Program-made: the position numbers and the translations under genes
Assembly: GCA_963716085.1 (NCBI GenBank)
Contig: OY970288.1
Coordinates: forward strand, 5,642,001-5,706,000
Reading direction: 5' to 3'
DNA length: 64,000 bases
DNA from: Persicitalea sp963716085
GTDB taxonomy: Bacteria; Bacteroidota; Bacteroidia; Cytophagales; Spirosomataceae
The notes under the pieces: generated by a model
What the model saw: only the letters and a program-made list of their open reading frames with translations
Databases searched by the model: none
What the model was told of the DNA's origin: nothing
In this document: positions 41,451 to 48,755 of the stretch, piece after piece
How positions within the stretch are numbered: position 1 is the stretch's first letter
Layout: each line of letters starts with the position of its first letter

Positions 41451-42662
41451 ATGCAAATCCTGTACTTTCTTTTTTTGCTGATACAGGGCATCGTGGGCAT
41501 TCATTTAATCTTTCCCCTGATCCTGTACGCATTGTATTGGGGAAAAAAAGCACCCGGATCATCGCAGAACGCCATTCGCCCTGACCCGAAAGCGGAAGCC
41601 GACTACGCCATTATCGTTACGGCCTACCAGCAAACGCACCAACTGCGCGATGTGATCGAATCGCTGCTGCGGCTCCGTTACACCAATTACCACATCTATG
41701 TCGTTGCCGATGACTGTGACCTGTCCGAGTGGACGCTAAATCATCCCAAGCTGTCGGTGCTGCGGCCCGAAGATAGGTTGGGAGGTAATGTTAAGTCGCA
41801 CTTCTACGCCATTCGGCGTTTCATACGGCCGCACGAGCGGCTGGTTATCATCGACAGCGACAATCTGGTGGATGCGGCCCTGCTGCTCCGGCTCAACGAG
41901 TGCTTCGACCAGGGATTTGCGGCGGTGCAGGGCGTGAGGGAGGCCAAGAATCTGGACACCGACCTGGCCCGGCTCGACGCCGCCCGCGATATTTACTACC
42001 ATTTTTACGACGGCCAGCTTCTTTTCGGGGCGGGTTCGTCCGCCACGTTGGCGGGCTCCGGTATGGCTTTCAGTGTTGCGCTCTACGAGCAATGCCTGGG
42101 GCAGCGTACGGTAGAGGGGGCAGGTTTTGATAAAGTACTGCAAGCCGAAATCGTCCGGCGCGGGCAGCGAATCGCTTTTGCCCCCGAAGCCGTCGTGTAC
42201 GACGAGAAAACAACGGGCTCCCGGCAGCTCGTCGGGCAGCGGGCGCGCTGGATCAACACCTGGTTTCGCTATTTTTCCTATGGCTTCGGAATTCTGGGCC
42301 GGGGGCTGGGGAACTGGAACCGCAATCAAATTTTGTTTGGAATCGTGCTTTTGCGTCCGCCGTTGTTTCTCTTTCTGCTGGCGGCCATTTTCTTCACATT
42401 CGTTAACTTGTGGGTCTCTCCGGCGCTGGCAGGAGCATGGTCGATGGGGCTCATCGTCTTCGTAGCAGGTTTTGGCCTGGCTTTGCGCCATGCCCAGGCC
42501 GACGCCCGGATCTATGGTTCGCTGGCTCAGATCCCGCGCTTTGTCTTTTACCAACTGGCTGCCCTAGTCAAGGTCAGGAGGGCGAACAAAATATCGGTAG
42601 CCACCCGACATGGCGAACCCGACACCACCCCGCCCGAACCCCCAAACCCGCCGCGCTCATGA
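41451..42662 (+). CDS. Membrane glycosyltransferase, family 2
   Basis: 403 residues. An N-terminal helix (about 1-25) precedes a GT-A domain: ADYAIIVTAYQQT, VVADDCD, IIDSDNLVD (metal-binding DxD) and a QRARWINTW motif (Q..RW) typical of processive GT2 enzymes. Two or more helices follow (about 295-345). It probably adds sugars at the cytoplasmic face of the membrane. The start overlaps nothing; the stop codon overlaps the ATG of the small membrane protein (ATGA), so translation is coupled. Confidence 0.9.
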   Translation: MQILYFLFLLIQGIVGIHLIFPLILYALYWGKKAPGSSQNAIRPDPKAEADYAIIVTAYQQTHQLRDVIESLLRLRYTNYHIYVVADDCDLSEWTLNHPKLSVLRPEDRLGGNVKSHFYAIRRFIRPHERLVIIDSDNLVDAALLLRLNECFDQGFAAVQGVREAKNLDTDLARLDAARDIYYHFYDGQLLFGAGSSATLAGSGMAFSVALYEQCLGQRTVEGAGFDKVLQAEIVRRGQRIAFAPEAVVYDEKTTGSRQLVGQRARWINTWFRYFSYGFGILGRGLGNWNRNQILFGIVLLRPPLFLFLLAAIFFTFVNLWVSPALAGAWSMGLIVFVAGFGLALRHAQADARIYGSLAQIPRFVFYQLAALVKVRRANKISVATRHGEPDTTPPEPPNPPRS

Positions 42663-42805
42663 AGATTTACCCAAAAATAGAACAGAACGAGCGCGAAAAA
42701 CAGCTCTCCGAATTGACCACCGCCGAACGAATCCAGCGTTATCTGGCCCTGGCACTGGCTTTCGTAAGCGTTTTTATCTTCCTCGTGAAGCTGCTATTTC
42801 TTTAA
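42659..42805 (+). CDS. 48-residue single-span membrane protein
   Basis: Starts at the ATG overlapping the previous TGA (ATGA). The N-terminal half is charged (MKIYPKIEQNEREKQL), followed by TTAERIQRYLALAL and a hydrophobic end (AFVSVFIFLVKLLFL). Small proteins in such positions can stabilise transferases or polymerases, but no function is known. Too short for standard gene calling and easily missed. The Wzy-like gene begins 37 bp later. Confidence 0.65.
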   Translation: MKIYPKIEQNEREKQLSELTTAERIQRYLALALAFVSVFIFLVKLLFL

Positions 42806-42842
42806 TACGAGTCCACGGCACCATCATTGACCCTCACCAACT

Positions 42843-44399
42843 ATGCCACTGAAGGCTTTTTTACGAAAAAGTATTTTGGAGGAAAAGCTGCTCAATCCTT
42901 TCGGGATCGGGCTATTGGTGTTGCTGGCCGTGGGAATCGCCTGGCTGGTGAGTTCGCTCGGCATGGTAGCCGGGTTAATGATCATTGCTGCGCTGGCGGG
43001 AATTCCTACGGTGTATGGCATCGTCTCGTTCCCTAAGTTCGGGATCGTCGTCCTGCTGATCGGCGCTTTCCTGCTCTTCTATTTCCTGCGCATGGGCATT
43101 GATTTTCCCATAGGCACGGTCATGGATGGTACCGAATGGCTGCTCATTGTGGGCACTTACTTTGCCCGTCGGCGCAAGCCCGGTCCGCCAATTTTCAACA
43201 ACGGCATCGCCATCATGATTCTGATATGGTTTGGCTTCACGTTGTTGCAGGTACTCAACCCCTGGGCCGATTCGCAGATGGCCTGGCTGTACACCGTGCG
43301 AACGGTGGGTGCCGTCACGCTGATGTACTTCGTATTTGTCTCGAACATCGACTCCGTGGCCTATCTCCGGGGTCTGGTCGGCCTGTGGGTGGGGCTGGCC
43401 CTGCTGGCGGCCCTTTACGGCTTCAAGCAGGAGTTGATAGGGTTTTCGGACAAAGAGTTTCAGGAACTGATCTCCGACCCCAAAACCATCAGCCTGCTCT
43501 TCATCGACGGCCACTGGCGCAAGTACTCCATATTTTCCGATCCGGTGACTTTTGCTTATAACATGGTTTTGGCCGTGTTCATCTGTATCTGCTGGTTTCA
43601 GGTCAGGAAAAGCATCTCCCAGAAGGTCATTCTGGTAGTCATTGCGGCTCTCTGCATCGGCGCCATGCTGTTTTCGGGAACGCGCGGTGCCTATGTGCTT
43701 CTTCCGGCGGGGGGACTGATGTTTTTTTTGCTCCGTTTCAACCGAACCATCCTGATTCTGGCAGGAGTCGCGGCCTTCTTTTTTATTATTTTAATCAAAA
43801 TACCCACCGGCAACCCTACACTCTATCGTTTTCAAACAGCCTTCAAACCTGCCAACGACGCATCCTTCAACCTGCGCACCCTCAACCAAAAGCGTATTCA
43901 GCCTTACATTCTTTCCCACCCGATCGGTGGTGGACTCGGGGCGACGGGCGTGTGGGGCGTGCGGTTTTCACCCGACTCGTTTCTGGCCAATTTCCCGCCC
44001 GACAGCGGCTACGTGCGGGTGGCCGTAGAAATGGGCTGGGTGGGGCTGTTTCTCTTCTGTTGTCTGATTTTCATCATATTGAAGACAGGCATCGACCATT
44101 TTTTTATGATTCGCAACGAGGAGCTCAAAGCTTACTGCTTAGCCATGACCATCGTTATCTTCGTGCTGGGGATCGGCAGTTATCCGCAGGAAGCGTTCGT
44201 GCAGTTTCCTACCAATATTCTTTTTTACCTGGCGGCAGCCATCATTCAGGTGTCTCTACAACTGGATAAATCGGTGCTCGATGCCAAACCGCCCGATCAG
44301 GGCGATGGTGCGGTCAGTCGCGCCAGTTCAGGCTCAGGAGCTGCAGCGAATTCTTCAACCAACGGAACCGCAGGTAGCCGAACCGCAGGAGCCGGATAG
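42843..44399 (+). CDS. O-antigen ligase/polymerase-like membrane protein (Wzy-like)
   Basis: 518 residues with about ten to twelve hydrophobic segments and a large periplasmic loop (about 335-395: NPTLYRFQTAFKPANDASFN, then GGGLGATGVWG). This layout is typical of the Wzy/WaaL family, which polymerises or ligates polysaccharide units in the periplasm. The last 28 residues (SRASSGSGAAANSSTNGTAG and beyond) are low-complexity and are encoded on the strand opposite the glycosyltransferase at 44314. They look like read-through beyond an older end of the gene. Confidence 0.87.
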   Translation: MPLKAFLRKSILEEKLLNPFGIGLLVLLAVGIAWLVSSLGMVAGLMIIAALAGIPTVYGIVSFPKFGIVVLLIGAFLLFYFLRMGIDFPIGTVMDGTEWLLIVGTYFARRRKPGPPIFNNGIAIMILIWFGFTLLQVLNPWADSQMAWLYTVRTVGAVTLMYFVFVSNIDSVAYLRGLVGLWVGLALLAALYGFKQELIGFSDKEFQELISDPKTISLLFIDGHWRKYSIFSDPVTFAYNMVLAVFICICWFQVRKSISQKVILVVIAALCIGAMLFSGTRGAYVLLPAGGLMFFLLRFNRTILILAGVAAFFFIILIKIPTGNPTLYRFQTAFKPANDASFNLRTLNQKRIQPYILSHPIGGGLGATGVWGVRFSPDSFLANFPPDSGYVRVAVEMGWVGLFLFCCLIFIILKTGIDHFFMIRNEELKAYCLAMTIVIFVLGIGSYPQEAFVQFPTNILFYLAAAIIQVSLQLDKSVLDAKPPDQGDGAVSRASSGSGAAANSSTNGTAGSRTAGAG

Positions 44400-45108
44400 C
44401 GGGATTGCCCGATTGCCGCCACATCGGCTGGGTTCGCGTGCTGGTTTCCACTTTGTTCTTTTCGTGGTAAAAGAGGGAAGCGTATTCGTCGTAGAACAGG
44501 GCCTTTCCTCCGCGATGAATAAAGCGGAAAGCCGTTCCCATTTCGGTAACATCGACGTTTTGGCCTTCGATGTAGCGGCCGAATTTTTCCGTGAAATCAG
44601 AACGCCGCAAGTGCGGGTGGTCGCTGTAACAATAGAATTTGATATGATTGGGATTTGTCCAGTTGAATCCAATCTTCGAGAAACCTTTTTCGAACGGCTT
44701 TTTGATCGGGTAATCGAAAAACGAGTAAAACCTGACCATATCGAGGGTGGGGTCGCGCTGCATGAATTCCAGCGCCTCCACAAGTTTAGTGGGGAAGGGT
44801 TTCTTGGGCTCGAAGTCCTCCTGCACGTAGAGCGTGTAGGGCGTCTCCACGCTATCCTGCCCCTTGTTGATGTTGTTCCCTAACCCGCCGTTGGTCTCGG
44901 CCGACAGCAGCTTGAATTGAAATCTTTTTTGCAAATCGACCAACCGGGCGGCGTGTTCGCCCTGGCTGCAATCGTCGGACACGATGACTTGGGCAAAGTG
45001 GCAGTCGAACGCCTCGAAGGCCATCAGCAAGCTCTCGAGGAAAAGACTGCGGTTGTAGTGCGTGATGAGCAGGGTAACGCTGGGAAAATGGAAGGATTTA
45101 GGAGTCAT
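44314..45108 (-). CDS. Glycosyltransferase, family 2 (paralogue of the one at 51407)
   Basis: 264 residues, soluble. GT-A fold: VTLLITHYNRSLFLESLL at the start, VIVSDDCSQG, TNGGLGNNINKGQD and YVQEDFEP. The Glu-Asp pair stands at the DxD position. The motif FYCYSDHPHLRRSDF is shared with the paralogue at 51407-52177. It probably adds one sugar of the repeating unit. The 3' end overlaps the Wzy-like gene by 86 bp on the opposite strand; the 5' end diverges from the gene at 45168 (59-bp gap). Confidence 0.85.
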   Translation of the reverse strand: MTPKSFHFPSVTLLITHYNRSLFLESLLMAFEAFDCHFAQVIVSDDCSQGEHAARLVDLQKRFQFKLLSAETNGGLGNNINKGQDSVETPYTLYVQEDFEPKKPFPTKLVEALEFMQRDPTLDMVRFYSFFDYPIKKPFEKGFSKIGFNWTNPNHIKFYCYSDHPHLRRSDFTEKFGRYIEGQNVDVTEMGTAFRFIHRGGKALFYDEYASLFYHEKNKVETSTRTQPMWRQSGNPAIRLLRFGYLRFRWLKNSLQLLSLNWRD

Positions 45109-45167
45109 TTGGTTGCTGTATCTGCAAAAATCAGGTTATTTGCGCTTTCTTTCGTTTTCAAGGCATT

Positions 45168-46139
45168 ATGGTTTCATGGCTTTTTGGTAAAATAATCGGT
45201 CTCTACGCCTCGATCAGGTACCGCTCGGTGGCTCCCGAGCTGCGCACTTACTACAAAACTACCATACGCTATCAGATATCGCAACTGAAATACGCCTGGC
45301 GGGATTACGTAGCGAAGAAACCTTACAAGGAAATAGATTTTAGCGGGGAGTTCGGTCCCGAATTGCAGTTTGCGCTGCCCTTTGCCTACTGGCACCACAA
45401 AAACGGCACTTTGAAAAGTACCTCGTCGTCGCTGTACACGAAAGACTTTTATTTCTTTTCCCCACATCACGAGGAAATCCACGACACCCGTACCGACAGA
45501 GGAAACTATAACCCGGAGGTGCCCCGGGTTCTGTACAGCCAGGACTACGACATGCGCAAATGGGAGCAAGTACCTTTCAAAACGCACTACCGCAATTCGA
45601 GGTTCGTTTTCGAGAAGCCCGTCGTAGTCGTGGCCAATCGCTACAATTCCGAGTGGGACGGCCCGCCCATCAGTTTTCTGGGCCTCGATTTGCTGGACTT
45701 TTTATTTGGCCGCCTTAAGGCGCACTACACCATCCTGTATAATCGTCCCCGGCCGCAGAATATCACAATGGACAACAGCGATATATACGATTTGGACGAA
45801 TTCGGCTGGCTCGAAAGAGCGCACCCCGAGGTGGTGGTTATGGACGATCTGTATCAGCAGGAGAAAGAAACAGTAAATAGCTTCAATCATTTCCAGCTAC
45901 TGGTGTACGCCCACGCTGATAAGTTCATTTCCGTGCACGGCGGGACATCCGTCCTGGCCAGCCTTTTCGGGGGAACGAACATTATTCTTTCCAAAAAAGG
46001 CCCCGAACACCATTTCGGGTGCTACCAAAAACTGTATCCGCAGCTCTCGGGCGCAACCATCCTGCACGCCACTACGGATGAGGAAGTAAAAGAATACGTC
46101 GAGAAGCACTACCTGAGCCGGACGGCCACAGAAGCATGA
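45168..46139 (+). CDS. Conserved hypothetical protein of the polysaccharide locus (possible glycosyltransferase)
   Basis: 323 residues, no signal. The function is not recognised. The segments PVVVVANRYNSEWDGPPISF, VVMDDLYQQEKETVNSFNHF and FISVHGGTSVLASLFGG look like a GT-B-type nucleotide-sugar site (VHGGTS near the end as in fucosyltransferase or exostosin-type folds). This is a weak structural guess. Charged and aromatic throughout. Its TGA overlaps the ATG of the flippase gene (ATGA), so it is co-translated with it. Confidence 0.6.
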   Translation: MVSWLFGKIIGLYASIRYRSVAPELRTYYKTTIRYQISQLKYAWRDYVAKKPYKEIDFSGEFGPELQFALPFAYWHHKNGTLKSTSSSLYTKDFYFFSPHHEEIHDTRTDRGNYNPEVPRVLYSQDYDMRKWEQVPFKTHYRNSRFVFEKPVVVVANRYNSEWDGPPISFLGLDLLDFLFGRLKAHYTILYNRPRPQNITMDNSDIYDLDEFGWLERAHPEVVVMDDLYQQEKETVNSFNHFQLLVYAHADKFISVHGGTSVLASLFGGTNIILSKKGPEHHFGCYQKLYPQLSGATILHATTDEEVKEYVEKHYLSRTATEA

Positions 46140-47506
46140 GTGACACCGGCCAAAAGGGAAATTATTGGTTGGTGTCAGGGATTTTGTCGATGCTGCAAAA
46201 TTTCTCCGGGGTGTTTTTCGGGTTTGCCAGCTTTTTCGTTTTGGTGCGCAGCATCAGCAAGACCGACTACGGGGCCTGGGTACTGTTCATGGCCACCGTC
46301 ACGATCATCGAGGCCATACGAAGCGGTCTGGTACAAACGGCCCTCATCCGCTACGTGGCCGCCAACGAACCCGAGGAACACCCTTCCATTGTTACGGCCG
46401 CAGCCATGCTCACTGGGTTCGTCACGCTGCTGTGCGTGGCAGCCAATTTGCTGTTTTCGGGTCGGTTGGCTGCCATCTGGGACTCGCCTCAGCTCGCCAA
46501 CCTCTTTCTGGTTTATAACATCGGCTTCGTGCTTTCGGGCTTTCTCAACCTGTTCAACTGGGTGGAGCAGGCCAACCTCAATTTCAGGGGAACCTTCACC
46601 ACGGGGCTAGTCAGGCAGATCATTTTTTTCTGTTACGTGGTGGGCACTTACCTGCTCGACTACCCGGTTCAGCTCATCGAATTGGTGTGGGTGCAGGTAC
46701 TCAGTCTGGTAGTGTCCACGGGTATGGGCTATGTTTTGGTCAGGGGAAAATTGCGCTTTTCGCTGGTTCGGACCCGGGAGTGGATCGGGAAGTTGTTCGG
46801 ATTCGGCAAATATGCCTTTGGTACCATTGTCGGTTCGATGCTGTCGGGTACGCTGGATCAGATGATGCTCGGTGCGCTGCTTTCTCCGGCCGCTTCGGGG
46901 GCCTTCAACATCGCGGTCAGGATCACCAACCTGATCGACATTCCGACCAACGCGATGGCCGTCATCGTATTTCCGCAGAGTGCCAAAAGGATGGCCGAAG
47001 AAGGAAAGCCCGCCATGAAGTACCTGTTTGAAAGGTCGGTCGGCATTACGCTCGCCATTGTGCTGCCGATGGTGCTTTTCCTCTTGTTCTTCGCCGACTG
47101 GACGATCGAGTTTATCGCGGGGGAGCGCTACAACGACTCCATTCCCCTACTCAAAATCACCCTGTTGTATTCCCTGCTGATCCCGTTTGGCCGTCAGTTC
47201 GGCACGATTCTCGACTCGATCGGCAAAACAAAAGTCACCTTTTCGGTGGTTATGCTCATGATGGTAATCAATCTGGGGTTGAATTACATTTTTATCAAGA
47301 ATATCGGCGTAATGGGAGCGGCCTACGCCACGCTTATTTCTAACATCGTGGGCTTCATCATTGCCCAGATCATCCTTAAGAAGGAGGTATCGGTCAACCC
47401 GTTGAATACCTTCATATACATGTACCGCTTCTACCCCGAGTTTTTCCACGAATACCTCCGTCCCTTCCTCCGCACCACCTGGGCCAGGATAAAGGGCAAT
47501 CGTTAA
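46136..47506 (+). CDS. Wzx-like polysaccharide flippase
   Basis: 456 residues with about twelve hydrophobic segments evenly spaced. It matches the polysaccharide-flippase (MVF/MATE-type) group. Typical parts are SGVFFGFASFFVLVRSISKT at the start, a central KLFGFGKYAFGTIVGSMLSG and the late LNYIFIKNIGVMGAAYATLI. It moves lipid-linked repeating units across the inner membrane. ATG overlaps the previous stop. Confidence 0.9.
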   Translation: MSDTGQKGNYWLVSGILSMLQNFSGVFFGFASFFVLVRSISKTDYGAWVLFMATVTIIEAIRSGLVQTALIRYVAANEPEEHPSIVTAAAMLTGFVTLLCVAANLLFSGRLAAIWDSPQLANLFLVYNIGFVLSGFLNLFNWVEQANLNFRGTFTTGLVRQIIFFCYVVGTYLLDYPVQLIELVWVQVLSLVVSTGMGYVLVRGKLRFSLVRTREWIGKLFGFGKYAFGTIVGSMLSGTLDQMMLGALLSPAASGAFNIAVRITNLIDIPTNAMAVIVFPQSAKRMAEEGKPAMKYLFERSVGITLAIVLPMVLFLLFFADWTIEFIAGERYNDSIPLLKITLLYSLLIPFGRQFGTILDSIGKTKVTFSVVMLMMVINLGLNYIFIKNIGVMGAAYATLISNIVGFIIAQIILKKEVSVNPLNTFIYMYRFYPEFFHEYLRPFLRTTWARIKGNR

Positions 47507-47552
47507 AGAAAAGCATCGTTACCCCGTCGACCAATAAGCCGCGCAGGCACGC

Positions 47553-48755
47553 ATGGATTTAAAAGGAAAGGATATCGTCATTCTGAGCTTGTTCCGGTTC
47601 GACGCCGAAATCGAGTCCACCTCCCTTTTTCTGGCCCGGCAGTTGGCGCTCCATAACCGGGTATACTATTTCGACAACCCCTACACCATTAACGACGCTT
47701 TGAAAAGGCGGCGCACGCCGCCCTGCAAAAGGCGCAAGGGAATGTTCGGCATGTTCTCGGATCGCTCCATCACGCTGCCGGGCAGCGCGGTCGAGGTATT
47801 CATCCTGCCTGTGTTGCTGTCCATCCATTTTTTGCCCGAGGGCAGGCTGTACCGCACGCTACTCAGGTTGAACGAATCGATTATCAGAGCCAAAATCAGC
47901 CACGTTCTCAAAAAAAGGGGCGTTACCGAGTATGTTTTTATCAATTCGTTCAACTTCCATTTTCCCGGTGTTGCCGATTTCTTGAAACCCAAGCTAAGGG
48001 TTTACCACTGTCTTGACCCCATCATCGGGGAGTTCGATAGCCGCCACGGCACCGTCTCGGAGAGTTATCTGGTAAAGAATGCAGACTTGGTCGTCTGTAG
48101 CAGCAAACAGTTATTTTTAGAAAAGCGCGCCGTCAATCCTAACACCTATTTCGTACCCAACGCCGCCGATTTGGAACACAGCCGTACGGCATTGGATCCC
48201 GCCTTGCCTTTGTCGCCCTTACTGGGCGATGTGCCATCGCCCATCGTGGGTTACCTGGGCAGCGTGGATCATCGGATGGATTTTTTGCTCCTGGAATATC
48301 TCGTACAGCAACATCCCGACAAGAGCTTCGTCCTGATCGGCCCGGTGTATGGCACCCTGCCCGAAGCGCTTGTGAATTCCCCCAACGTCTACTTCCCCGG
48401 CCCGGTAAAGTACTCTGAGGCGCCGCGCGTTCTCAAAGGCTTCGACCTGTGCATGATTCCCTTCAGAAAAGACGAGCACAGCGCGACGGTATTCCCGTTA
48501 AAATTATTTGAGTATCTGGGCGCGGGGAAGCCCGTCGTCATCTCCGACTTCAACCCCGATCTAGCCGATTTTACGCAGGGAGCGGTGGCGATATGCGAGA
48601 GTCCGGCGGCATTTTCCGGAGCGATTCAGGAAGCGCTGGATAATGACTCGAAGGTGCGGCGAGCGGAACGCCAGGACATTGCGGCCCAAAATACGTGGCA
48701 GCAGCGGGCCAAGGATTTTGCCAGTTTACTGGCCCAGGCGCTCGATCAGCTATAA
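47553..48755 (+). CDS. Glycosyltransferase of GT-B type (GT4/TuaH-like)
   Basis: 400 residues. The N-terminal half binds the acceptor; the C-terminal half has the GT4 pattern IVGYLGSVDHRMD, FVLIGPVYG, VLKGFDLCMIPFRKDEHSA (with the ExxxxxxxE-like region) and KLFEYLGAGKPVVISDF. It resembles the TuaH-type transferases of teichuronic acid and capsule loci. The preceding Cys-rich, basic stretch (RRRTPPCKRRKGMFG) is unusual. The 3' end overlaps the convergent kinase gene by 10 bp. Confidence 0.87.
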   Translation: MDLKGKDIVILSLFRFDAEIESTSLFLARQLALHNRVYYFDNPYTINDALKRRRTPPCKRRKGMFGMFSDRSITLPGSAVEVFILPVLLSIHFLPEGRLYRTLLRLNESIIRAKISHVLKKRGVTEYVFINSFNFHFPGVADFLKPKLRVYHCLDPIIGEFDSRHGTVSESYLVKNADLVVCSSKQLFLEKRAVNPNTYFVPNAADLEHSRTALDPALPLSPLLGDVPSPIVGYLGSVDHRMDFLLLEYLVQQHPDKSFVLIGPVYGTLPEALVNSPNVYFPGPVKYSEAPRVLKGFDLCMIPFRKDEHSATVFPLKLFEYLGAGKPVVISDFNPDLADFTQGAVAICESPAAFSGAIQEALDNDSKVRRAERQDIAAQNTWQQRAKDFASLLAQALDQL

